Positions 44,161-51,921 of a stretch of 64,000 nucleotides of DNA are shown here, piece by piece. The stretch spans positions 57,931-121,930 of the forward strand of contig FODP01000020.1 in the NCBI GenBank assembly GCA_900110395.1. The letters run 5' to 3'. The position numbers and the translations under genes are program-made. Numbering within the stretch: the first letter of the stretch is position 1; every line of letters begins with the position of its first letter. This DNA is from Rhodospirillales bacterium URHD0017 (lineage in GTDB: Bacteria > Pseudomonadota > Alphaproteobacteria > Reyranellales > Reyranellaceae). Under the pieces are notes generated by a model, which worked only from the letters and a program-made list of their open reading frames with translations, was not told the origin of the DNA and made no database searches.

Positions 44161-45558
44161 ATGGGCAGCATTAACGGACAGATCGCGTCCCTCCAGCGTC
44201 AGCGCGTTGCCGCGCTCGATGCCATGGAGGCACTCAACAACTTGGTCGCCCGCGAAGAACGGGCGATGACCGGCGAAGAAATGGGGCGCTGGCAGCGCGA
44301 CCAGGATCAGGTGCGCCACATCGACCTGGAGCTGCCGCGCCTGCTTGCGGACGAGCGCAGGAGCAGCGCCTCTGCCCGTCCGATGGACCTGCCGGGCATG
44401 TTCGGTGCGCGCGGCCACGACAAGGCGGCGTTCCCAGGGCAGCGGTTCACGAGGTTGGTCGGCGCGCTCGCGCTGTCGAAGGGCAACATCATGGCAGCGA
44501 GAGAATTCGCCGCCAACCGCTGGCCTGACATGCCCGAGATCGCGAGCGTGCTGGGCGCCGCCACGAAGCTGGGCGGCGGCACGGCGGACGAATTTTGGCT
44601 GCAGCGTGCCGCCATCGCGGTCGGCACGACGACCGACCCGGCCTGGGCCTCGCCACTGGCGCAGTTCAGCACGATGAGCGGCGAGTTCATCGACCTGCTG
44701 CGGCCGGCCACCATCGTCGGCCGACTGAGCCTGACGCCGGTGCCGTTCATGACAAAGCTGCCGCGTCAGACAGCCGGCTCGACGGCGAATTGGGTCGGTG
44801 AAGGATTGTCGAAGCCGGTCAGCCGCCTCAGCTTCGACACGGTGCAAATTCCGTTCGCGAAGATCGCCGTCATCGTCGTCATTACTCAGGAACTTGCACG
44901 TTTCAGCACGCCATCGGCCGAGCTGCTGGTGCGCAACGACCTGCGCGACGCGATTGCGGCATTCATCGATGCGCAGTTCATCGATGCGACGGTTTCGCCG
45001 GTCGCGGGCCTGAAGCCGGGCTCGATCACCAACGGCGCGCCGACGATCGCGAGCACCGGCAGCACGGTGGCGGCGGTGACCGCCGATCTGTCGAAGGCGA
45101 TGCTGCAGCTCATGACAGCGGTGGGCAACGTCCGCGCTCCGGCGTGGATCATGAGCCCGGCGGCGGCGATGTTCATCGCCACCATGCGCACCACCCAGGA
45201 AGTGTTCGCCTTCCCGTCGATGGCGAACGCCTCGCAAGGCGCGCAGATGACCGGCCTGTCCTTGATGGGCGTGCCGGTGATCGTCTCGGGCAACGTCCCG
45301 GTCGCCGCTGGGTTGTCCGACATCGTGCTGGTCGACCAGTCGCAGGTTCTGCTCGCCGACGACGGTCAGGTTTTGCTCGATACGAGCGGCGAGGCGAGCG
45401 TGATGATGGACGGCGCGCCCACGACGCCGCCGACGTCGCTGGTGTCGCTATGGCAACAGAACCTCCTTGGCATCAAGGCTGAGCGTTTTATTTACTGGAT
45501 GCTCCGCCGCCCTGGTGCCGTGCAGGTCGTGACTGGCTTCCCGAAGGCGGGACCATGA
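44161..45558 (+). CDS. HK97-family phage major capsid protein
   Basis: 465 residues. The N-terminal 75 residues are a coiled-coil delta/scaffold region (IASLQRQRVAALDAMEALNN). The HK97 fold follows: TKLPRQTAGSTANWVGEGLS, the spine-helix region VVITQELARFSTPSAELLVR, and LMGVPVIVSGNVPVAAGLSD of the A-domain. No protease gene is present to remove the delta region, so a helper phage would have to supply it if the protein is used. ATG 44161 is chosen to match the family start. It ends overlapping the start of a small gene by 4 bp. Confidence 0.88.
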   Translation: MGSINGQIASLQRQRVAALDAMEALNNLVAREERAMTGEEMGRWQRDQDQVRHIDLELPRLLADERRSSASARPMDLPGMFGARGHDKAAFPGQRFTRLVGALALSKGNIMAAREFAANRWPDMPEIASVLGAATKLGGGTADEFWLQRAAIAVGTTTDPAWASPLAQFSTMSGEFIDLLRPATIVGRLSLTPVPFMTKLPRQTAGSTANWVGEGLSKPVSRLSFDTVQIPFAKIAVIVVITQELARFSTPSAELLVRNDLRDAIAAFIDAQFIDATVSPVAGLKPGSITNGAPTIASTGSTVAAVTADLSKAMLQLMTAVGNVRAPAWIMSPAAAMFIATMRTTQEVFAFPSMANASQGAQMTGLSLMGVPVIVSGNVPVAAGLSDIVLVDQSQVLLADDGQVLLDTSGEASVMMDGAPTTPPTSLVSLWQQNLLGIKAERFIYWMLRRPGAVQVVTGFPKAGP

Positions 45559-45779
45559 ACGAGCGCGCGCGGTTGAGGCTCGGGACGGCGTGCATCGAGC
45601 ACGCCACCGATCTGTGGCCCGAGGGCGGCGCGCCTGACGCCGACTGGATACGCGGCCACGTCGACGAACTGCTCGACGTATTGGCGCTGCCGCTGCGCCA
45701 CGACGGCCGCGACGCTCGCCGCCTGCCGCGTCGCCTGCACTGGCTGCTGTGGCTGCCGGATGACGTCCTAGACAACTAA
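45555..45779 (+). CDS. Small hypothetical protein after the capsid gene
   Basis: 74 residues, acidic first half (HATDLWPEGGAPDADWIRGH) and Leu/Arg-rich second half. Its ATG overlaps the capsid stop by 4 bp (ATGA), so it is translated with the capsid gene. No family recognised. Candidates are a small head-completion or decoration protein, from position only. Confidence 0.6.
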   Translation: MNERARLRLGTACIEHATDLWPEGGAPDADWIRGHVDELLDVLALPLRHDGRDARRLPRRLHWLLWLPDDVLDN

Positions 45780-45781
45780 AC

Positions 45782-46900
45782 TCACGGCCGAAAATTGCGC
45801 TCCTTTAAGTCTTCACACACACCATCGAGCCCCGGAAACATCGAGCCAGCAGTTATGCCCATGTATCTCAGCTCATCTATGGCGAAATCCCGATCGACGA
45901 TTGGCAGGTCGATCGCTTCCAGCACGCTCACCCGGAAGTGTGTTTCGAGCGCCTTCATGTACCCCTCGATGTCATCGACGTTCGACTGCATCGACACTCC
46001 CTGCTGGGGGATCATCCGTTGGTTCTCAATCGCCAGAAACTCCACCAACGACACGTTACGGTCAGGCAAGAGCAGGGGAATGGATTGGGGTAACTGTTGC
46101 ATACCCATCCACTTGTCCTGATCGAATGTAAGGATACGAACGAACTTGTTATTCTCGCTAACTTTCGGGTCTGCACCCCGATAGGCAAAAAACGCCCCAA
46201 CGAATGGGGATGCGGTCCAATCGAGAAGGGGCGTGGGGTAGCCGTGGTGCTGAGCGAGTGCCAGCACGGCCCCGAACTCCACTCCATCGGACAGATTGAA
46301 CATGCGCTTCGTATTGGCGACCAAGTACTTGTGCAACTGGCGGACATCCTCCAGCACGAAGCGCTCGAGGTCTGCCCTGCCGTGCCGATGGAACGACGTG
46401 CGCAAGCGCCAGGGTCTGCTCTGACCCCGGAACAGAAGTTTGCGACCGCGAATGGTCTCGATGTAGCTCCTGTATTCCTGCCAAGTCATGACCTTGGGTT
46501 TCAAATCGGATGGCGATCCTGCCTTTGATCGTGGCAATTCGCATTGACCAATTAGGCCGATGTCCGTGCCCCATCGGATCGACAGCTTATCGCCATCGGG
46601 GGTGCAGACGATGTCGACCGCCTTCGACATCTGAACGTCGCTTGCATACCGGTCCTTAATGCTGTCCCACGGCACGATGGTCCCCGTGTCGGGGTGCAAT
46701 GTCGACAGGTCGGTGGTCCGCAACTGGTGAACCGCCGACGACTTGTCGATGGTCCTGAAGCGCACAACCATTTTGGGGCTGGCGGCAGTATTGGGATGAA
46801 CGTAGGCAACTGCTTGATAACAGGTTGGGAGCGCATCTACGTTTAGTATGATGCGTCCTGGATTTTGGCTGTTGTATTCGCCAACCCATTGTCCTTCCAT
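45782..46900 (-). CDS. FRG-domain protein
   Basis: 372 residues. Residues about 155-260 form the FRG domain, named after its Phe-Arg-Gly motif: LLFRGQSRPWRLRTSFHRHG and LALAQHHGYPTPLLDWTASP. The N-terminal 140 residues are a separate beta-rich region. GC content is lower than in the replication module. FRG-domain proteins are frequent in phage defence and mobile elements, and an abortive-infection type of role is plausible but unproven. It is convergent with the capsid operon, 2 bp from its end, in the position where satellites carry host-defence cargo. Confidence 0.85.
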   Translation of the reverse strand: MEGQWVGEYNSQNPGRIILNVDALPTCYQAVAYVHPNTAASPKMVVRFRTIDKSSAVHQLRTTDLSTLHPDTGTIVPWDSIKDRYASDVQMSKAVDIVCTPDGDKLSIRWGTDIGLIGQCELPRSKAGSPSDLKPKVMTWQEYRSYIETIRGRKLLFRGQSRPWRLRTSFHRHGRADLERFVLEDVRQLHKYLVANTKRMFNLSDGVEFGAVLALAQHHGYPTPLLDWTASPFVGAFFAYRGADPKVSENNKFVRILTFDQDKWMGMQQLPQSIPLLLPDRNVSLVEFLAIENQRMIPQQGVSMQSNVDDIEGYMKALETHFRVSVLEAIDLPIVDRDFAIDELRYMGITAGSMFPGLDGVCEDLKERNFRP

Positions 46901-46967
46901 TTCAGCTCGCCTCTCTTCTCATTCGACGTCGCCCTTTCAACAGCCCCTCAGCTCGGCGACGGGGCCG

Positions 46968-47414
46968 TCACTTCGGCGACAATCGACGCTCTTGATCCTT
47001 AGGTAGCTTGCTTCGCGCCCTCTGCACCGAGCGCACAAACCAGCGAGCGATGAAAAAGGAAATTACGCCGAAAATGATGATGCCGGGGAGAGCCTGACCG
47101 GGGCTCACCCTGTTCGAGTAGGCGGCCCCCCACAGGAAGACGCCCAGCAATATGAAAGGCACCGAAACGATCAGCGCTATCAGCCCGAATAGAGCGTGGA
47201 ACAAAAGCGCTTCACCGGACAGCAGCGGCTCTTTGTTCTTTTCCTTGCCACCCACCGCTTTGCGGAGGAACCAGTACGCGGCGAAGCCGATGATGATGAG
47301 TACTGGCACCAAGACGAGGAGGCCGCCAAAACCGCCGCTATGACCGCCCCGAGCATAAGCGCTTTCAGGAACGACCGCCGCAATGACCAACAAGCCGGAG
47401 AGCTGCGCCTTCAT
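46968..47414 (-). CDS. Small integral membrane protein
   Basis: 148 residues. A signal-like N-terminus (LSGLLVIAAVVPESAYARGG) and three membrane segments (LLVLVPVLIIIGFAAYWFL, LIALIVSVPFILLGVFLW, IIIFGVISFFIARWFV) are followed by a basic tail. It is encoded 67 bp upstream of the FRG gene in the same direction and may be its partner. No family recognised. Confidence 0.65.
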   Translation of the reverse strand: MKAQLSGLLVIAAVVPESAYARGGHSGGFGGLLVLVPVLIIIGFAAYWFLRKAVGGKEKNKEPLLSGEALLFHALFGLIALIVSVPFILLGVFLWGAAYSNRVSPGQALPGIIIFGVISFFIARWFVRSVQRARSKLPKDQERRLSPK

Positions 47415-47451
47415 CGGCGGTAATAATGCCAGAAATTCAACCTCTTGTAGC

Positions 47452-47868
47452 CTACTGCCGCGACTGATCGTCCTCGATGTCGCTGCTGGGCTGGTGCCCT
47501 GATTTGCGAGCGGTCGACGTGGCGAAGGGCCGACGCTCGGCGTGCGCCATCACGTGGGACAGGACGGGCCGGGGATCGTTCGGCAGCACTTGGCCGCAGA
47601 GGCCGCACGTCCAAAATCGACTGGCTTTCGGCATGCCTGAATGTGGGTGTTCACAGGCTGGTTTGCTAGCGCCCCACGGTACGCCGTGTTCCAGTGCCAC
47701 ACAGCAGCGCGACACGATGCGCGGGGGCGGCCGGTCGGTAGCGCGCGGCTGCTCAAGATCAGCGCGCCGTGGCGCTCGACGGCTGATTAGCTCGGAATAT
47801 AGGAGTTGCCACGGTTCGGCACGTGCTGTTCCATTTAGCGCATGATTTTCATGCCCACGGCGACGCAC
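47452..47868 (-). CDS. Possible small zinc-finger protein
   Basis: Open frame of 138 codons. The C-terminal half contains FWTCGLCGQVLPNDPRPVLS followed by HVMAHAE, a C2H2-like arrangement. The N-terminal half is Arg-rich and may be untranslated; the true start could be the Met before PKASRFW (about 47630). Moderately low confidence because the frame has no strong ribosome-binding site and no known relatives come to mind. Confidence 0.35.
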   Translation of the reverse strand: MRRRGHENHALNGTARAEPWQLLYSELISRRAPRRADLEQPRATDRPPPRIVSRCCVALEHGVPWGASKPACEHPHSGMPKASRFWTCGLCGQVLPNDPRPVLSHVMAHAERRPFATSTARKSGHQPSSDIEDDQSRQ

Positions 47869-48016
47869 GAACAGCGGCCGCCGTCACGGAGTGGCTCCAT
47901 TGGGAGTGCCGGCCGATGTATGGTGCCGGCAACACGGTTGCTCATGGAGATTGGCGACCGCTCGCACACGCCCAAGGCGGCCTGGTCACACTTGATGGTC
48001 TAGCGCAGTCGAGCCG

Positions 48017-48703
48017 ATGACTTCTCAACAAGTTGCCTATGACGACGCCTTTTGCGCAAGTTCAGTCTGGTGGGGCTGGCATCTGCTAGCCAACCTTTTG
48101 ACCAAGGCCTTTGCAAGGGCGTTGTACGTCATTCCGTTTGCCGGTTACGTGATCCTCTATTCGGACTACTTCAGTAAGCTGTTTCATTTTCCGGTGCTTG
48201 GACCATCCGGTCACTCTTTTTTGCCCGTTATGCTTCGGCTCCACCTTATCTACTATGGTTCCTTGCTGCTGCTCCTAGCCTACATCTCCTATCAGCTGGC
48301 AGTTCCAACGCTTTTGCGGAACAAAACATCGGTTCATCAATTCGTTTCTGAAGTCCTTTCAACAAAGAATTACTCGGTTGCCCAAGCGGCACTGCAAGAG
48401 AACATCGATCATCTCGAGGCTGTCGAAATGCACGGTTTGTCAGACAAGGAGCGCGCGGAGCTAGAAAGTTTTGTCACGAATATGAAGGCCAGACTGTCCA
48501 ACATTACGTTCAATGACGACAATCCAAACACGATCCCAAATGCACTTCACTTCTACTACAAATGGAAGAACAGAACACGCCAACTGCGGGCAACCATCAT
48601 CCTTATAATCACCGGGATCGGCTATTCGTGTCTCCTCTTGCCTGCGTTGGACATCTTCCAACAAGTCGTAAGGATGACGTATCGGTCCCTAGTCCATGTC
48701 TGA
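48017..48703 (+). CDS. Membrane protein of the element's accessory block
   Basis: 228 residues, clearly lower in GC than the surroundings. Three or four membrane segments (LYVIPFAGYVILYSDYFS, LIYYGSLLLLLAYISYQLAV, TIILIITGIGYSCLLLPALD) flank a charged central helical region of about 90 residues (ENIDHLEAVEMHGLSDKERA). No family recognised. It is the last gene before attR, the usual place for cargo such as anti-phage effectors, and the membrane-plus-cytosolic-helix layout would suit a membrane-disrupting effector (inference). Confidence 0.65.
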   Translation: MTSQQVAYDDAFCASSVWWGWHLLANLLTKAFARALYVIPFAGYVILYSDYFSKLFHFPVLGPSGHSFLPVMLRLHLIYYGSLLLLLAYISYQLAVPTLLRNKTSVHQFVSEVLSTKNYSVAQAALQENIDHLEAVEMHGLSDKERAELESFVTNMKARLSNITFNDDNPNTIPNALHFYYKWKNRTRQLRATIILIITGIGYSCLLLPALDIFQQVVRMTYRSLVHV

Positions 48704-48752
48704 TTGCTCGGGCAATAACCGAGAAGCGAACTAGCCGCTGAGTCGCGAAAAA

Positions 48753-48773
48753 CTGCATAACAGACTGCATAAG
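48753..48773 (+). promoter_or_regulatory. Possible integrase arm-type binding sites, right end
   Basis: CTGCATAACAGACTGCATAA holds two CTGCATAA units 12 bp apart, resembling the pair at 37831-37850 near the other end of the element. Confidence 0.4.
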
Positions 48774-48792
48774 ATTTATCGGCTAGGTCAGG

Positions 48793-48815
48793 AAAGCCCA
48801 ATAAATAGGGCTTTT
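48793..48815 (+). terminator. Rho-independent terminator before attR
   Basis: AAAGCCC and GGGCTTT pair around an eight-base A/T loop, ending in TTTT. It closes the accessory block 18 bp before the right attachment repeat and insulates the element from the chromosome. Confidence 0.7.
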
Positions 48816-48832
48816 ATTGGCGTACTTAGAAG

Positions 48833-48848
48833 CCCGTAGGGAGCGCCA
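48833..48848 (+). repeat. Right attachment site (attR) of the integrative element
   Basis: Exact 16-bp copy of CCCGTAGGGAGCGCCA found at 37702-37717. The bases on either side differ between the two copies, so the repeat is limited to the crossover core. Confidence 0.85.
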
Positions 48849-49057
48849 GTCAAAACAATGGCTTAGCGATTTGTCGCCGCCGACTTCTCAAACATTTCTC
48901 AAACGCAAATCGTGTTCAGCGGCTTGTGGGCAGGATTCAAATCCTGCGGCGCCTATGAACAACTGACGCGCATGCAGAAGCGTGGCGCTCGCGCCAACTG
49001 GTCTGGGTCACTCTCTCCGCCGCGGGACACGTATCGCCGACGCGCAACGGCTGGGCC

Positions 49058-49436
49058 AATCTTGGGAAGGAGACCATCGCCGAGCAGATAATTGCTGGGC
49101 TGCAAGAGACGACGGTCCGCCCGCACAGCGCTGGCATCAAGCTGATCGGCCCGACTCTGAGGCCGTTCGGCAACGAGACTTTTATGCAAAGTCCTGGCAG
49201 CCGACGCGTGCAAAGCACCGGATAACGGTGAATGCCTGGATGCGGAAAGCGGAGCCCTCGACGGCGTTTTCGACGCCGCGTTACGTGGTCCAGCATCCCA
49301 ATCCAGATGCGGGCTCCCGACGAATCGCGGCGACGACCTGCACCCGAGCGACAGCGGCTATCGCGCGATGGTCGAGGAGCGAACGACTGGAACAGCGGAG
49401 AATGTTGCCCAGGGGCGGCCTGCAACTAGTCCGTGA
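49058..49436 (+). pseudogene. Decayed SGNH/GDSL hydrolase gene
   Basis: Fragments in different frames line up with the C-terminal third of an SGNH hydrolase. NLGKETIAEQIIAGLQETTV leads to SAGIKLIGPTLRPFGNETF in one frame (from 49058). VNAWMRKAEP and then LDGVFDAALRG lie in others. The final DDLHPSDSGYRAMVEE contains the family's catalytic Asp-x-x-His block. At least two frameshifts and a missing N-terminus with its GDS motif make it non-functional. It lies directly after attR, so its 5' part may have been lost to the integration. Confidence 0.65.
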
Positions 49437-49584
49437 TATCAAAGCCTTACAGCCGGAGGGCCGGGAACGTAAGCGGCCCTCGGGTCGGGCAGCGGGCTGT
49501 CAAACGGCAGTGATAGCTTGCGGGCCAACTGGGCCTTTGCTGGTGCGGTACTGCGCGGCCCCCAGCTGTCAGATCGACTTTCGC

Positions 49585-51039
49585 CTAGCGGCGCCTTAAC
49601 GTCCGGATCAGATTAGCGTACCAGCGCGCCGAGGCCTTCGGGATTCGCCGCTGCGTCGGATAGTCCACATAGACCAGTCCGAAGCGATGGGCATAGCCCG
49701 CGCCCCATTCGAAGTTGTCGAGCAGAGACCACGCGAAGTAACCGCGCACGTCGGCGCCGGCGGCGACGGCCGCACGCAGGGCAGCGACGTAGAGGGCGAG
49801 ATAGCCGACGCGCTCCAGGTCGAAGAGGTTGCCCGAGCGGTCGAGCTGCTCGACGGCACCTGCACCGTTCTCGAGGACGTAGATCGGCAGGCGATAGCGC
49901 CGATCCAGCTCGACCAGTGTGTCGCGCAAGGCAGCGGGATCGACCTGCCAGCCGATCTTCGTCTTCGGCACGTCGTCGGGCGCATCCGCCCAGGCGAAAC
50001 CGAGCACCGCGCGCTCATCGGCCTTGGCGTAGACCGGTGAGTAGTGATTGAGCCCGAACCAGTCGACTGGCCGGGAGATCCGCTCCATGTCGCCTTGCTG
50101 CACATGGGGGTCCAGGGCACGCACCAGTCGGGGTGGGTAGCGACCGAGGAGCTGCGGCTCGGGAAAGGCCAGGTTCCAGTATTCGTCGAGCAGGGCGGCC
50201 GGTGCCTCATCGCCTCGACGGAGGGGGCGAGCCGGCTGCACGTTGTGAATGGCGCCGAGCGACGCCGTGGGCGCCTGGGCGCGCAGGGCATCGATGGCCG
50301 CGCCATGCGCCAGGTTAACGTGGTGAATGGCCCGATGCAGGGCGGCCGGATCGGTGAGGCCCGGCGGATGCCACGCAAAGCCATAGCCGAACAACGTGAA
50401 CACTGACGGCTCGTTGAAGGTGGCAAAACGCCGGACGCGGTCGCCGACGCGGCGCGCGATCAAGCTTGCATAGTCGGCGAACCAGCCGGCCGTCTCACGG
50501 TTGAGCCACCCTCCCCGGTCCTGCAGGGCTTGCGGCAAGTCCTAGTGGTAGAGGCAGAGCCAGGGTTCTATGCCGGCCGCGAGCAGCCCGTCGACCAGCC
50601 TGTCGTAGAAGGCAAGCCCGGCCTCGTTGACCTCGCCGCGACCGGTGGGTAGGACGCGCGGCCAAGCCACGGAAAAGCGATAGGCGCCGACGCCAACCTC
50701 GCGCATCAGGGCAATGTCCTCTGCGTAGCGATGATAGTGGTCGCACGCAACATCGCCGGTATCGCCGTTCATGACGTGGCCGGGAACCTTGGAGTAGACA
50801 TCCCAAATGCTGCCCCCCCGCCCGTCGGTATTCGCCGCCCCTTCGATCTGATAGCTCGACGTCGAGACGCCCCAAACGAAGTCGCCGCGCAACTGATGAC
50901 GCTCGGCTTCGACCGGGCCGCCGTGCGGGTCGAGGATGGTCGATTGCGCCAGCACCAATGCGGGGTCGGTCTTGACGCCGCCAGCGCCCAGCACAAGGCC
51001 GGCGGCCGCCGCGCCGCCGATCATCGATCGCCGATACAT
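49585..51039 (-). pseudogene. GH1 beta-glucosidase interrupted by one in-frame TAG
   Basis: 484 codons in one frame, complete except for TAG at codon 166 (50542-50544), where the family has Trp in LYH-W-DLPQAL; TGG to TAG is a single transition. Everything else is intact: a twin-arginine signal peptide (MYRRSMIGGAAAAGLVLGAG), the N-terminal FVWGVSTSSYQIEGA, acid/base Glu210 in FATFNEPSVF and nucleophile Glu390 in YVLENGAGA. A periplasmic beta-glycosidase is expected if read through. The rest of the frame shows no decay, so the mutation is recent, suppressed, or a sequencing error. Confidence 0.85.
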
Positions 51040-51164
51040 GACATGCCTCCTGCGCTTGCGCTGAATTTAAAGCGTTACAGCGCGAGCGCCGGAAACGTAG
51101 ACGCCCCTCGAGACACTGGGCGTCTTTCCGAACGTTGTCTTTGCGGATCGGCGGAAGCCGCCGG

Positions 51165-51809
51165 TCAGGCCGCCTCCCCCAGCTTGAAGCCATCGCCGAC
51201 ATGCGTCGCCTTCCAGCAGGGGAGTTGTTCGACCCGCTGGGTCATCCAGCGGGCGAGGTTCGGGTGCGGAGCCAGTGGCAACTGCTGCCAGGCATGCAGG
51301 TGCATTGGAGCCGCGACCGCGATGTCCGCGATGGTTGGACCGTCACCGGCCAGCCAAGGGCGGCGGCTCAGGCGATCGTCGAGGATGCCTGCCAGCTTAT
51401 GAAATCGTTCTTCTTCGCCGGCCAGCACGGCCGGATCGGGGGCGCCGCCTAGCAGGGGCTTCACGCAGTTCTCCACGAGATAAACGTAGCACGACGGGAA
51501 CCATGTCGACGCCTCCCACAGCAGCCACCTGTTGACGTCGGCACGCTTGGCCGTATCCGTCGGATAGAACTGAGTCTTGCCGCCCTTGTCGGCCGCGTAC
51601 TGCAAGATGGCGTTGGACTCCCAAAGCACCAGATCGCCGTCCCGCAAGGCCGGCAGCGCAGCGTTCGGATTGATGGCCTTGAACGCATCGCTCTTCTGTT
51701 CGCCTTTGAAGTAATCGACCTTGGTTAGTGTGTAGTCGGAACCCAACAGCTTGAGGCCGGCGACCACCTTGCGGCAGTTCACCGTGATGGGATCAGCAAA
51801 GAGTTCCAT
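51165..51809 (-). CDS. Glutathione S-transferase
   Basis: 214 residues. Thioredoxin-like N-terminal domain (MELFADPITVNCRKVVAGLK, NPNAALPALRDGDLVLWESN with the cis-Pro and the Glu-Ser glutathione site), then the helical C-terminal domain (WLAGDGPTIADIAVAAPMHL, containing the N-capping box). The family conjugates glutathione to electrophiles or reduces peroxides. ATG 51809 matches the family start. The gene is divergent from the CmcJ/NvfI-type gene, 112 bp away. Confidence 0.92.
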   Translation of the reverse strand: MELFADPITVNCRKVVAGLKLLGSDYTLTKVDYFKGEQKSDAFKAINPNAALPALRDGDLVLWESNAILQYAADKGGKTQFYPTDTAKRADVNRWLLWEASTWFPSCYVYLVENCVKPLLGGAPDPAVLAGEEERFHKLAGILDDRLSRRPWLAGDGPTIADIAVAAPMHLHAWQQLPLAPHPNLARWMTQRVEQLPCWKATHVGDGFKLGEAA

Positions 51810-51921
51810 GGCGTATCCTCCATGTAGCAATTGGACGGTCAATCGCCGTCCATTTTGGCTCCGGCGGCGCTCCTGCCATCGCAGCTACGGACAATGGTAC
51901 ACCTGCGCTCCCCGACCTACT

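Larger units (their letters stand above)
37702..48848 (+). mobile_element. 11.1-kb integrative element, phage-satellite-like
   Basis: The element is bounded by exact 16-bp direct repeats derived from a tRNA 3' end. Gene order is integrase, HTH protein, Toprim primase, RepA-like ATPase, iteron field, small proteins, HK97-type capsid, then an accessory block (FRG protein, membrane proteins) next to attR. It encodes its own integration and replication plus one structural protein, and no terminase, portal, protease or tail gene inside the repeats. That gene complement matches phage satellites better than a complete prophage; a decayed prophage is the alternative. Confidence 0.8.

Noticed and set aside
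47823..48020. 65-codon frame overlapping the start of the 48017 membrane gene by ATGA
   Set aside because: The overlap is tempting, but the sequence has no recognisable features or ribosome-binding site and overlaps a competing frame; not strong enough to call.
48982..49599. 205-codon open frame after attR
   Set aside because: Its translation has no family, whereas the other frames here carry fragments of an SGNH hydrolase, so it is a chance frame over a pseudogene.
50542..50544. Pyrrolysine or other recoding at the TAG in the glucosidase
   Set aside because: The position is a conserved Trp in GH1 and no pyrrolysine genes are present; a point mutation is simpler.
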